Made by a program: the position numbers and the translations under genes. Below are positions 1 to 9,964 of a stretch of DNA of 64,000 nt, one piece after another. Numbering within the stretch: position 1 is the stretch's first letter; every line of letters starts with the position of its first letter. The notes under the pieces are model-generated. The model did not search any database. It had not been told where the DNA came from and saw only the letters and a program-made list of their open reading frames with translations. Location: contig NC_091245.1 of assembly GCF_042477335.2 (NCBI RefSeq), positions 118,950,501 through 119,014,500 of the forward strand. Reading direction: 5' to 3'. This stretch comes from Ovis canadensis (Eukaryota; Chordata; Mammalia; Artiodactyla; Bovidae).

Positions 1-224
1 CATTCTTCTCCCTTGGTCCTCGGCAGGCCGTCGTCATTGATAGGGTTAACCGGGTGGGTAGGGAGGAGGGTCGGGCTCACACCTTTCCCAGAGACCTCGG
101 GCGGTGGCGGCCGGGCCCGGGAGGGGCGGAGGCGGGGGCCAGACGCCTCGCCGCCGCCTCGGCGAATAGCAGTGCGCTGCCCGCCCGGATTGGAGCAGCA
201 GCATCACGCTGACCTCTGCCTGGG

Positions 225-230
225 ATGTAA
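225..230 (+). promoter_or_regulatory. Minimal start-stop upstream ORF (ATG TAA)
   Basis: The only ATG between the left edge and the UCK2 start is at 225, and it is followed directly by TAA. It has a purine at -3. If the transcript starts upstream of it, this is a start-stop element in the 5' UTR, 208 bases before the main ATG. Such elements are known to stall ribosomes and reduce downstream initiation in other genes. Whether it is transcribed here is inference. Confidence 0.5.
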
Positions 231-432
231 ACCGGGACGGCCGCAGCGGGCAGAGGAAGGCTCTGCGCTCCTTAGGGAAAGGCAGCACCGGGCTCCGAGC
301 TGGGAGCGGCGGCAGCCTCGGCCTGGGCAGCGCCCAGTGGCGGCTGCGGGAAGCAGAGGGAGCCCGGCGCGGGCGCGGGCGGGGAGCGTGCGTCGGTTCG
401 CACAGGCAGCGGGAGGAGGGGCCGCGCGAGCC

Positions 433-531
433 ATGGCCGGGGATAGCGAGCAGACCCTGCAGAACCACCAGCAGCCCAACGGCGGCGAGCCCTTCCTGAT
501 CGGCGTCAGCGGGGGCACGGCCAGCGGCAAG
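433..531 (+). CDS. UCK2: Uridine-cytidine kinase 2, coding exon 1 (residues 1-33)
   Basis: UCK2 is a cytosolic pyrimidine-salvage enzyme that phosphorylates uridine and cytidine to UMP and CMP with ATP. It works as a homotetramer and is feedback-inhibited by UTP and CTP. This exon encodes the start of the protein, [20 protein letters not shown] and onward, which matches my memory of the mammalian N-terminus. It ends in [10 protein letters not shown], the first part of the P-loop. The start at 433 is in good Kozak context (G at -3, G at +4) and is the first in-frame ATG. The 99-nt coding part ends in phase 0 at AAG|gtacag, with the donor at 532. The next exon begins with Ser-Ser, completing the GKS motif. 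The paralogue UCK1 is less likely because its N-terminus differs. Confidence 0.97.
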
Positions 532-534
532 GTA

Positions 535-1980
535 CAGCGGGGCCCCGGGGCCGCGCTCTCTCCCCCTCCCTTCTGTTCCCCTCCCGGGTCCCGGCCCCGC
601 GGCGGCGCATGTGGCCGGCGGCCGCGGGCCGTGTCAGTTGCTGCAGCCACCGCGTGGCCCGCGCGCCTCCGCTCCTGGCAGCGCTCCAGTGCCGAGTCCT
701 CCCTGCGCGGACTACGGGCGCCGCTGCGGGGGACGGGCGGGCGAGGAGCCGGGCCACCAAGGTTCCAGAGGTACCCCGGCTACCGATCGCAGGGCTGGCA
801 CGCTCCTCGGGCGGCAGTGACTCGTGGCCGGGGTCCTGTGGGGGAGGGGCAGAGAAAACGGATGCTTATTGTTTTGCAAGTCCGACGTGGGGAAGAGGGC
901 TTTAAGCAGGGTCCTCTACGACCCCCGCGGTACACCCGTCTTCCCCTGTCCTAGCGTTGATGCGCTCGCCCAGCGGCGCAGCCCGGGTGCCAAGGGCGGA
1001 GCGAGCCGCGCAGCCCTACCCGGACGGCTGCGAGAAAGCACGAGGCAGCGTCCAGAGGAAAAAGAGGAGCCCCGCTTGGACTGGATGCTGGGGCCGGGGA
1101 TTGCAGGGGTTTCCGGGGAAAATCCAAATATGAGCCAAAATAAGCGAGGTGACATCAATGTAATGATCATACCCAGGGCTTTTCTCTCTCTCCCTCTCTG
1201 GTTTTAAGAGGAAACGCGGTCAGCTTCAATGAGAAAGTTGTACTGGCCCCGGGCTCTTAGATGTCTGGGGCCGTAGGCGTCTTCGATCCGCGGAAAGTGG
1301 TCATCCTCTAGGTGTCTGACCCCTTTAGCAGCCTGCTTTATTGTTTGATCAGCAAAGCTAGGGATATGCTTTCCTAGCTTTACCCCCGGCTTTTTCTGCA
1401 GGTGGGGAAGGGTGGAGTCCTCACAGATGTTTCTTTCTTTGCTCCCCTTCCTTTAAGGTGGCTACTTGTTTCCCCTGCTGTTTAACAATCTCCAAGTTGA
1501 TTCTGCGCACGGGCTCAAGGGGAGCCTGCGAGACATGGGTGCTGCGCGCTGCGTCTGGCGAGGCGAGATGATGCCTCCTAGGGTTGGGGAGAGCGGAGCA
1601 GGAAGGCTGGTTGGCGCCATGAGAGGAGAGCCACGAGGTTTTCGCTCCGGATCTGACTCTGCCGGAGCCCCTCCTCCATTTTGGTTTTACACGTTTCCCT
1701 CCAGGTCTGGACTAGTTCGGCGCGTGGGGCCCAGAAGCGGCAGCTGGCGCTGTGGAACTTCTTTATTGATTAGTTAATCTCGTCCGTGGCTCCCAGGGTT
1801 AGGAAATCTGCCTGCTTTAGGGCCCAGAAGTTTATGTTGAATTTGCCCCTGGTTGAATGCCTTTTTTTAATTTTGAAATTTTTTCCATGTTAAGCCAAAG
1901 CCAAACCAGGATGCCAGTTCTTTTAGGAAGTTTAACTGTTACATTAGAACCAGCACCCCACCCCCCACCCCCCGAGCGTA
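535..1980. other. Proximal intron 1, unique sequence
   Basis: The first 550 bases continue the CpG island and the rest is ordinary sequence of moderate GC. I see no interspersed repeat until about 2000, apart from a C-rich run at 1953-1974. First introns next to CpG islands often carry regulatory elements, but no specific site can be claimed. Open frames here are chance products of GC-rich DNA. Confidence 0.6.
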
Positions 1981-2027
1981 TTCGTGTCGCGCGGCTTCTT
2001 TTTTGTTGTTGATGGCTGTATTCCCAG

Positions 2028-2116
2028 CGCTCCTAGCACAATACCTGGCGTGTGTGTGCGTGTCGCTCAGTCGTGTTGTGACTCCATGGACTGTAGCGCT
2101 CCTACCACAATACCAG

Positions 2117-2128
<12 letters not shown>
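2028..2128. repeat. Local tandem duplication, about 68-bp period
   Basis: A segment starting gcgctcctagcacaatacc at 2028 recurs at 2096 with two mismatches, and both copies run into a TG tract. The first copy is followed by a short Bov-SINE fragment (gtcgctcagtcgtg). The second is followed by the TG microsatellite and a full Bov SINE. The arrangement looks like a local duplication that copied a SINE edge. Confidence 0.7.
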
Positions 2129-2151
<23 letters not shown>

Positions 2152-2161
2152 TGTGCGTGTG
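2117..2161. repeat. (TG)n microsatellite
   Basis: Alternating TG with a few C interruptions (gcgcgtgtgcg) lies directly before the Bov SINE. It is expected to be length-polymorphic. Confidence 0.95.
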
Positions 2162-2361
2162 TTAGTCGCTCAGTCGTGTCCGACTCTTTGCGACTCCGTG
2201 GATTGGAGGCCGACAGGCTCCTCTGTCCATGGAACTCTCCAGGCAAGAATACTGGAGTGGGTTGGCATTCCCTTCTCCAGGGATTTTTCCAACCCGGGGA
2301 TCGAACCTGGGTCTCCTGCATTGAAGGCAGATTCTTTACCGTCTGAGCCATCAGGGAAGCC
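2162..2361 (-). mobile_element. Bov-tA / Bov-A SINE
   Basis: This is the reverse complement of the ruminant tRNA-Glu-derived Bov-tA SINE. Read on +, it runs from cgctcagtcgtgtccgac through caagaatactggagtggg to gccatcagggaagcc. The RNA polymerase III B-box-like gttcgatc lies on the minus strand. The element is diagnostic of ruminants. Confidence 0.95.
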
Positions 2362-2721
2362 GATGTGGGGTATAGTTGGACTCAAATATTGACCTGAGAT
2401 CCAGCCCTCCTAGGGGTAGGGAGACAAACTGACATATGAGTGTAGCATTTAGAAACAAAATGACCTTGGTAATCAACTAAATAGTTACTACAGAGGTAGA
2501 AATTGAGATCCTGAAAGATGAAATAACTCCCTTCTTATTTTTGTGTTCCTGAATGATCACCTGTTCTCAGTTGATATCAGTATACATGTAAGTGTTATTT
2601 TGGTAAGGTGTCAGGTAGGAACTAGTAATAGAGCTCTTAAGCGAGCTCTCTTTTGTCCCTGTTTCTAATCAAGGAAGAAGATACTCCCCAAAAAGGGTCT
2701 GTTTTCACACAGTTTTAAATC

Positions 2722-2835
2722 TTTGGCTGTGTCAAGTGGCATGTGGGCTTTTAGTTCCCTCAGTAGAGATCAAGCATGCACTCCCTGCATTGGCAGCATG
2801 TGGAGTCTTAACCATCGGACTGCCAGGAAAGTCCC
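2722..2835 (-). mobile_element. CHR-type tRNA-derived SINE, partial
   Basis: The minus-strand element has the typical end gtcttaaccatcggactgcc followed by aggaaagtccc, and an upstream ttggctgtg start. It is a diverged cetartiodactyl tRNA-SINE of the CHR group. Confidence 0.75.
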
Positions 2836-3232
2836 TCATGCAGTTTTTAAAGCATGTTGTACCTTTTGGGCAATCACAAGTAGTTTGTCATTGCTTAGAG
2901 TTATTTTATAATTTTTTTGTTACTAAAAAAGTCCCAAGGAGCACTGGACTTTGAAAATTTTGTGTTGTAGTCAGTTTGCGGCAATTATGTCGTGATTCTA
3001 TAATCCAGTCTTTAGCATCTTTAGCATCTTTCTTCCAAGGAGTTTGAATTTTTGTTTTTGCCTGGGGTTTGTTTTTGTTTAAAGGATGGTCCCTATCAAC
3101 AGATTGGACCTCGTTTGGGAATCTCAAGCCTGAACATTTTAGTACAGGAGGCTCTGGAAGCCAGGTTGATACTCTGCTTCCTGGGTATTTGCTCTGGGCT
3201 TGTTAAAGGAATTTGGGAGAAGGCAAAGGGTT

Positions 3233-3741
3233 CAACCTGGATAGCATATTGAAAAGCAGAGACATTACTTTGCCAACAAAGGTCCGTCTAGTCAAGGCTA
3301 TGGTTTTTCCAGTGGTCATGTATGGATGTGAGAGTTGGACTGTGAAGAAGACTGAGCACCGAAGAATTGATGCTTTTGAACTGTGGTGTTGGAGAGGACT
3401 CTTGAGAGTCCCTTGGACTGCAAGGAGATCCAACCAGTCCATTCTGAAGGAGATCAGCCCTGGGTGTTCTTTGGAAGGAATGATGCTAAAGCTGAAACTC
3501 TAGTACTTTGGCCACCTCATGCGAAGAGTTGACTCATTGGAAAAGACTGTGATGCTGGGAGGGATTGGGGGCAGGAGGAGAAGGGGACGACCAAGGATGA
3601 GATGGCTGGATGGCATCACCGACTCGATGGATGTGAGTTTGAGTGAACTCCGAGAGATGGTGAACTCCGAGAGAGTAGGCCTGGTGTGCTGCGATTCATG
3701 GGGTCGGACATGACTGAGCGACTGAACTGAACTGAACTGAA
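3233..3741 (+). mobile_element. BovB LINE 3' end (RTE class), truncated
   Basis: This is the sense 3' half-kilobase of BovB, starting in the C-terminal region of the reverse-transcriptase ORF (residues such as RDITLPTKVRLVKAMVFPVV) and ending in the typical (tgaac)n tail. The frame is interrupted by stops. Flanking short direct repeats (aaagggt at 3225 and 3740) look like a 7-base target-site duplication. The copy is inactive. Confidence 0.93.
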
Positions 3742-3744
3742 AGG

Positions 3745-3880
3745 GTCCAAGGGCATCTTTTAGAGCTAGAAGAAACCTCAGAGGTCCTGGAGTCCAGCAC
3801 TTCATCTCATCACTGATGGATGAGGAAAATAATGAATTCAGATCATATATTTAGTGGTGGAGCCAGAACTAGATAGGTAC
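3745..3880 (+). mobile_element. Probable MIR-like ancient SINE fragment
   Basis: The sequence resembles the old mammalian repeat with 'agaaacctcagaggtcctgg' followed by 'gatgaggaaaat', with diverged flanks. Family assignment is uncertain. Confidence 0.4.
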
Positions 3881-4785
3881 TGCTCTGTCCTAGTCATTGT
3901 TCTTGTTTAAGAAGACTTGACTAAGGCATGCCTGGAGAACACAAGTTTACACCTTCAACCTGGAAAGGGGCTACTTGGAAATGGCTACAGAATGGTTTCA
4001 GAGGTACTTGACCCAAAAGGAAATGGAAATGCACCTTGGCCGCATAGTATAGATCTTCACTGCTCTCTCCCCTGCTTTATAAGAGAAAACAACTGCCTGT
4101 TTAGCTTCTCTGGAGAGCTCTAATTTGTCTAAGTGTTGTGGCTGCCCTGAGTTGCAAGTATTTTATCTTAGCCTAAATTATTTTGGTTGTGGAAGGCAAA
4201 AATAGTGATTGCTGCTCCATATATCACATTTTAAAAGTTTGTTTTACAAATGAAGATGAATTAGAACTCTAGAGTAAGCTTTACTGGGCTGACATGATAA
4301 ATCACTGCTAAAAACTCACCTAAAATTGTGGTGGGTTGAGAAAGTAATCTGGATGTTTGTTGAAGACCAGATTCTCATATTTCCTCTTAAAGGACAGGTC
4401 TAGAGAGCAACACGTAACCATGGTTGGTGGGGAAAATGACAGTTTAAATTTCTTTACCTGCATATATACCCGTGACTTTAGCTGCCATTCCCTGTTCTCT
4501 TCACTTTAGCTGTTTAATGCCCTGTGGCTTCTTCTTTGGCCGGTTAAAATAGTTTCTTTTTCTGCACTTCCTCAGAGAGGTCTTCTTTAGCTTAGCTCTG
4601 ACTGGGTCACTCTTCTTTTGGGAAACCTTGAATGCGTCTCCATCACCCAGACTACAAGTCAGGTATTTCAGCACATTGTGCAGTTCCCTGCCCCCAAGAT
4701 GTGGCCCAGACTGTTTATTTTTCTACTCTTGTCCTGCTTCCCCACACCCAAATATACACCACACATCTGTGGAGCTGCTTTCAGT
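3881..4785. other. Unassigned intronic sequence
   Basis: Non-coding sequence of average composition. I recognise no repeat, RNA gene or coding region in it. Confidence 0.5.
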
Positions 4786-4786
4786 T

Positions 4787-4921
4787 ATACTTTTTAAAAA
4801 AATTCATTATTTATTTATTGGAGGATAATTGCTTTACAGAACTTTGCTGTTTTTTTGTCAAAGCTCAACATGAATCAGCCATAGGTATGCATATATCCTC
4901 ACCCTTTTGAACCTCCCTTGC
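4787..4921 (-). mobile_element. L1 LINE 3' UTR fragment
   Basis: This is the reverse complement of the 3' end of a ruminant L1, recognised from 'ggaggataattgctttacag' and 'aacatgaatcagccatagg', followed by 'cttttgaacctccc'. The same module recurs in this window near 31.2 kb and 59.3 kb. Confidence 0.75.
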
Positions 4922-5091
4922 TTTCAGTTCTACTTTTGCTCCTGGTCTTTTCTCTGGAATGGCCTATAATCCTTTTAAGGCTTCAGTTAGGTTAATACTT
5001 CCTCCAGGGAACCTTGTTACCATATCCTTAATCAGAATTATTTTTTTTTTCCTCTCTAATGCTCTGTAGTTTCACCACATTTTGCCATTGC

Positions 5092-5417
5092 TGTTTAGTT
5101 GCTAAGTTGTGCATGACTCTCTGAGACCCTGTGAACTGCAGGCTCCTCTGTCCCTGAAATTCTCCAGGCAAGAATACTGGAGTGGGTTGCCATTCCCTTT
5201 TCCAAGGGATCTTCCTGACCCAGGGATCGAAGTCTTGTCTTTTATGCCTACTGCATTGGCAGGCGGCTTCTTTACCACTAGCACCAGTTGGGAACCCCAA
5301 GAATACTGGAGTGGGTTGCCATTTCTTTCTCCATAAGATCTTCCAAAGTCAGGGATCTAACCCATACCTCCTGCATTAGCAGGCAGATTCTTTACCATTG
5401 AGCCACCAGGGAAGCCC
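5092..5417 (-). mobile_element. Bov-tA SINE with a second partial copy
   Basis: The first minus-strand Bov unit covers 5092-5297. A second, partial unit (5298-5417) starts again at 'caagaatactggagtggg' and ends at 'gccaccagggaagcc'. It is either two successive insertions or an internal duplication. Confidence 0.88.
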
Positions 5418-5419
5418 CC

Positions 5420-6360
5420 AATTGCTGGGGTTATTTGTTGACTGCTTCCCTCACTATAATAAAAGTTCTGTAAGAGCAACTCATTTATTTTTGCTTTAAT
5501 GCCCGTTGCAGTGTTTTATACAGCATTGTCATTCAGCATTTGTTGGACTGAGTTAGGCAAACCGTAGTTTATAATTACCCTTTTATTCTTTTCATTCATG
5601 ACTATTTGAAATAGGCTTTTGAAGCCACAGTTGAAACCATATTTAATTGTCCTATTTGTGTTGCAATGATAGACAATAAAAAGCCCACCCAAACCCTAAC
5701 TTATTGGTATTGCTTGTTCAGAGTCTAGTATTTATTTAATGTGTGCTAAATGGATATTTGCTGAATGTCACTGTGCAGAATACTGTATCAAGCGCTTGGA
5801 CTTGAGAGGAACTCAGGAAATAAGAAAATATGAGAGAACGTCTCTGTCAGTATAGTGTAAAACTGCTTAAACAGCTTTTACCAGCCAGCCAGTTTAGCAT
5901 TAAAGCATTTGATTGTCTCTTCCCTTTGAAGTGGGGCAGGTATCTTCCCCATTGATGGGTAACAATGGGAGAGGTCATGTAGTCAGTGACAGACGCTGGA
6001 TAGGAATCCAGGTTTTTCCTTTACTAAACCTACTCCTGTTTTGGACTTTCTTTGCCAGCAGAGACTAGCCCTCAGAGGTATTTATTTTAAGGCAGGTCGG
6101 TTGGACAGTGTATGAATAATACAGCCCAAGAGAGGACATCACAGTCCCTTCAGAGGTGGGAGCCGTCAGCTTGGCTTGACCATGAGTCAGCATCTGCTTT
6201 TGGAGCGCCCTGGAATGCTCCCTGGACCTGGGTTTTTGGAACCTCAGCAGCCATCCCCATCCAACCAGATCACTTAGTCCATACCGTCCCTCCATCAGGT
6301 GCTTCCAGAACCATGGAACTGAAGTCCTGCTGTGAGAAACAGAGCTGACATTGTCTGCTT
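5420..6360. other. Unassigned intronic sequence
   Basis: AT-rich, apparently unique sequence with no coding region. No interspersed repeat is recognised with confidence. Confidence 0.45.
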
Positions 6361-6364
6361 TGTA

Positions 6365-6700
6365 CTGCCCCAAGCTGCTGCGTGACAGGCCTGGCGTGAT
6401 CTGGCCCTGCTGCTCTCCTGCCGCTCTTTGCTCTTGATTCTGGCCACGCTCCTGGCTTGGTCCATCCGGCCCCCTACCACCCCCCCCCCCCCCCCAGACT
6501 CCCGCCGCCCCGCCCCCGACACCCAGGGCTCTTCACATTTGCTGTTTGCTCTGGCTGAAATTCCCCTCTTGTTCATTGCGCTAGTGCCTCTAGCCATGTG
6601 CCTATTAGAACCAAGCCCAGACAGCAGGGCATGCTGCTTGCTGTTGCCTCCTTTATTTCCTGTTGGAAAGTCTTTGAAGTGTGTTCCTGATGCACGCTGT
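6365..6700. mobile_element. Probable L2 LINE fragment with internal poly-C
   Basis: Phrases such as 'gatctggccctgctgctctc' and 'cagggctcttcacatttgct' match the 3' region of the ancient L2 LINE. A run of 16 C at 6480-6495 interrupts it. Confidence 0.55.
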
Positions 6701-6783
6701 CTGGTCACCTAGCTCCAGCTCACCATGCCTATAGCATTTGCTTAGGTCTTCTGCCTGATACTATTTAAAAAAAATTTTTTTAA

Positions 6784-6988
6784 GTACCCACCAATAGTGT
6801 AGGAGGGTTCCCCTTTCCCCATGCCCTCCCCAGCACTTGTTATTTGCAGACTTTTTTATGATGGCCATTTTGATATACATTTCTCTGATAATTAGCAATG
6901 TTGAACATCTTTTCACGTCCCTGTTGGCTGTTTCTGTATCTTTGGAGAGACATCTGTTTAGGTTTTCTACCCATTTTTTTTTTTTTGT
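6784..6988 (-). mobile_element. L1 LINE ORF2 fragment
   Basis: The reverse complement matches L1 ORF2 near its 3' end ('caccaatagtgtaggagggt', 'aatgttgaacatcttttcac'). It ends at a T run at 6978-6988. Confidence 0.8.
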
Positions 6989-6989
6989 C

Positions 6990-7977
6990 TCAAACATTTT
7001 TTAATACTTTATCTTTTTCTTCCTCCCATTTTTTGATTGTGTCTTTTCATTGATACTATTTCTTCACTGAGTCTTATTCTCATGAGGTCTTGTGATGGAG
7101 ACAGGTTGTAGAGATGGTGCTGTTGGATTTGCTTAATATCCCTAAGATTTTTTAGACATGTGTCTCAATTTTTAAAGTTTGAGGGAATAATCTGTGTGTG
7201 TGTATGTATATATGTATGTGCTTTCTTGTCCAGCAAACTTTTTATCATTAAACTAATTTATCATTAAAGAATTTGATTATGTTGTTATAAAGTATCATGT
7301 ACCTGAATATGTAAATCCTGTCAGTATAATTAATAGAATTCAAAACAAAAGTAAGGATTATGGAATGATAATGGAAATGATTATGATAATTTCCATAATG
7401 ATTATGGAAAGATGAGATATACACTTAAAAATGTGGCTTCTTTAAAGCCTTTTGATTCTTACTGAATGTTTGATTTTTAAAAACCTTACTTAAATGTGAT
7501 GATTCATGATCTTGGTGATATTACTGTTAGTGATGATATAAGGTTGAAGGTTTGTTTCTGTTAATAAGTCTCTCAAATCTTGATTTAATGACTGTATTTG
7601 AAAAAGTTATTGCCCAAAATGATCCAGGTACAAGAAACTCATCATTTGTAGTATTTATCTAGTTATGAGAGTGCCATCCCCCAATTATAGCTAGGAAATT
7701 TTCATCTTTGTTGTCCATCAGCTGTTTTTGCAAACCAAGGTGCTCCATTTATTTATTTTTTTTAACTAGTGGATTCAAAACCCACTGAAAACCCTCATTG
7801 GAATTATTTACAGGTGTTTACAGGTTTCTATTTATGAGTTTTATAGTTGCACGCATAGTTTTTGACAACTAAGTTACCTAACAATGGGAACATTTTCAAA
7901 GTATTATTTTTAATATTTAATTTGATTTTAATACATGTATTTATTTTCTTTCGACAGCAAATCAAAAACTTCTTTTG
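6990..7977. other. AT-rich unassigned intronic sequence
   Basis: AT-rich sequence with a short TG/TA tract at about 7193-7220. No coding region or clear repeat is recognised up to the L1 insertion at 7981. Confidence 0.45.
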
Positions 7978-7980
7978 AAA

Positions 7981-8863
7981 GTGAAATATTTTTTAAGGAA
8001 TCTCCACACTGTTCTCCATAGTGGCTGTACTAGTTTGCATTCCCATCAACAGTGTAGGAGGGTTCCCTTTTCTCCACACCCTCTCCAGCATTTATTGCTT
8101 GCAGACTTTTGGATCGCAGCCATTCTGACTGGTGTGGTTTTGATTTGCATTTCTCTAATAATGAGTGATGTTGAGCATCTTTTCATGTGTTTGTGGAGAA
8201 CAGTGTGGAGATTCCTTAAAAAATTGCAAATAGAACTACCTTATGACCCAGCAATCCCACTGCTGGGCATACACACCGAGGAAACCAGAATTGAAAGAGA
8301 CACATGTACCCCAATGTTCATCGCAGCACTGTTTATAATAGCCAGGACATGGAAACAACCTAGATGTCCATCAGCAGATGAATGGATAAGAAAGCTGTGG
8401 TACATATACACAATGGAGTATTACTCAACCGTTAAATTCATTTGAATCAGTTCTGATGAGATGGATGAAACTGGAGCCAATTATACAGAGTGAAGTAAGC
8501 CAGAAAGAAAAACACCAATACAGTATACTAACACATATATATGGAATTTAGGAAGATGGCAATGACTACCCTGTATGCAAGACAGGAAAAAAGACAACAG
8601 ATGTGTATAACGGACTTTTGGACTCAGAGGGAGAGGGAGAGGGTGGGATGATTTGGGAGAATGGGAATTCTAACATGTATACTATCATGTAAGAATTGAA
8701 TTGCCAGTCCATGTCTGACGTAGGGTGCAGCATGCTTGGGGCTGGTGCATGGGGATGACCCAGAGAGATGTTGTGGGGAGGGAGGTGGGAGGGGGGGTCA
8801 TGTTTGGGAACGCATGTAAGAATTAAAGATTTTAAAATTAAAAAAAAAAAAGTGAAATATTTT
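7981..8863 (+). mobile_element. Truncated L1 LINE with inverted 5' part, flanked by a target-site duplication
   Basis: The element is bounded by the direct repeat gtgaaatatttt at 7981-7992 and 8852-8863, the latter after the A-tail. Segment 7991-8193 is L1 ORF2 in antisense. From 8194 the same L1 continues in sense through the ORF2 C-terminus (for example [20 protein letters not shown]), the 3' UTR and the poly(A). The first 28 bases of the inverted part (7991-8018) are the perfect reverse complement of 8194-8221. This is the hallmark of twin priming during target-primed reverse transcription. The copy cannot encode a functional protein. Confidence 0.93.
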
Positions 8864-8899
8864 CAAATGCACTGAAAAATTTACATGAAGATAATAAAG

Positions 8900-9077
8900 A
8901 AAAGACAGACTTTCTTTTTTTTTATATTTATTTTTATTTATTTATTTGGTTGCACAGGGTCTTAGCTGTGGCGTGGGATCTAGTTCCCCAACCAGGGATC
9001 AAACCCAGGGCCCCAGCATTGAGAGACAGAGTCTTAGCCAGTGGACTGCCAGGGAAGTCCCAAAAGACAGACTTTCT
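8900..9077 (-). mobile_element. CHR-type SINE with perfect 16-base target-site duplication
   Basis: The minus-strand tRNA-derived SINE covers about 8916-9061 ('ttggttgcacagggtcttag' to 'ctgccagggaagtccc'). It is flanked by identical copies of aaaagacagactttct at 8900-8915 and 9062-9077. The insertion is intact and lies just downstream of the L1. Confidence 0.92.
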
Positions 9078-9316
9078 GAAAGACAAAGAGGTATAAAGGT
9101 CATCAGGTGTTAACAGAGCAGACTCATCAGCATTCAGTAAAGTCTAACAGGAGAGTTGACTCAGAAAGCAAAGCATTTACAGTCACAGCAGTACCATCAG
9201 TGCACTGTTTAACCTGAGAACTATGAAGAATCGTATAAAACGGTGGACTTTCAGGCCTCGTGTAAGCAGAACTCTGATTAGGTATGAGGGCATTGCTTCT
9301 ATTTTGTCTTTCGTCC

Positions 9317-9415
9317 ATGCTGTGTGGCCTGTGGGACCTTAGCTCCCCTGCCAGGGAGTGAACACAGGCCCCCTACAGTGGAAGCACAGAGTCCTCACTC
9401 ACAGGGACGTCCTGG
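9317..9415 (-). mobile_element. CHR-type SINE, diverged partial copy
   Basis: Weak minus-strand match: 'ggaccttagctcccctgcca', then 'agtcctcactcacagggacg'. It is shorter and more diverged than its neighbour. Confidence 0.55.
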
Positions 9416-9550
9416 GGACATTGGTTCTAAAACACATCATGTATGCTTTGAGAGTTTTGAATGATGATGGAAGAGAATGATAATACTAAAAAAGATCAAT
9501 TTGCATTGGCACCTGGCTATTAAAAATGATCTTTTCAGAGCATAGGGTTC

Positions 9551-9959
9551 CTTTTTTTTTTTTAAAGAAAATTTTAAAAAAATTTATTTATTTGGCTGCC
9601 TTGGATCTTAGTTGCAGCATGCAAGATCTTCCTTGCAGTGCATGGGGGTGCACAGACTGAGGTGTTCAGAGAGAGAGAGAGAGTGAGGTCACTCAGTCGT
9701 GTTAGACTCTTCTGTGACCCTATGGACTGTAGCCTACCAGGCTCCTCCGTCCATGGGACTTTCCAGGCAAGAATACTGGAGTGGGTTGTCATTTCCTTCT
9801 CCAGAAGATCTTTCCGGCCCAGGGACTGAAGTTGGGTCTCCCACATTGCAGGCAGACTCTTTACCATCTCAGCCACTAGGAGTTCAGAGGCGAATGGAAT
9901 CTTAGTTTCCTGACTAGAGATCAAACCTGGATTCCTAGTCACTGCACCACCAGGGAAGT
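9551..9959 (-). mobile_element. CHR-type SINE split by a Bov SINE
   Basis: The two halves of a minus-strand CHR SINE are 9551-9667 ('ttggctgccttggatcttag') and 9882-9959 ('ccaccagggaagtg'). They are separated by a GA tract and a Bov SINE. The repeated gttcagag at 9664-9671 and 9882-9889 is the target-site duplication of the younger insertion. Confidence 0.85.
9684..9880 (-). mobile_element. Bov-tA SINE nested in a CHR SINE
   Basis: This is a full minus-strand Bov SINE ('cactcagtcgtgttagactc' to 'accatctcagccactagg'). A (GA)n tract at 9668-9683 lies on its left, at the 3' tail of the SINE. It is younger than the CHR element it interrupts. Confidence 0.9.
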
Positions 9960-9964
9960 GGTTT

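Larger units (their letters stand above)
1..1100 (+). promoter_or_regulatory. UCK2: CpG island and probable UCK2 promoter / 5' UTR
   Basis: The first 1.1 kb is very GC-rich and dense in CpG, and CpG then becomes rare, as expected for a housekeeping-type promoter island. Sp1-like GC boxes are visible (GGGGCGG at 123-129, a G-rich box at 131-138, inverted CCGCCC at 181-186), and an inverted CCAAT box (ATTGG) lies at 189-193. No TATA box is evident. Exon 1 and its start codon at 433 lie inside the island. The transcription start cannot be placed from sequence alone, so the boundary between promoter and 5' UTR is unknown. Confidence 0.8.

Noticed and set aside
433..531. UCK2 exon 1 as part of a processed pseudogene
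   Set aside because: The coding bases stop at a GT donor, are followed by intron, and the later exons occur downstream with proper phases, so this is the parental gene.
13..954. 313-codon open frame spanning the CpG island as a gene of its own
   Set aside because: It begins at a TTG, includes the UCK2 exon 1 coding bases in frame and then reads straight through the splice donor into intron. The openness is due to GC-rich sequence.
7975..8445. 156-codon ORF as a membrane protein (hydrophobic N-terminal part)
   Set aside because: It crosses the inversion point of a truncated L1; the N-terminal part is antisense L1 and the C-terminal part is ORF2.
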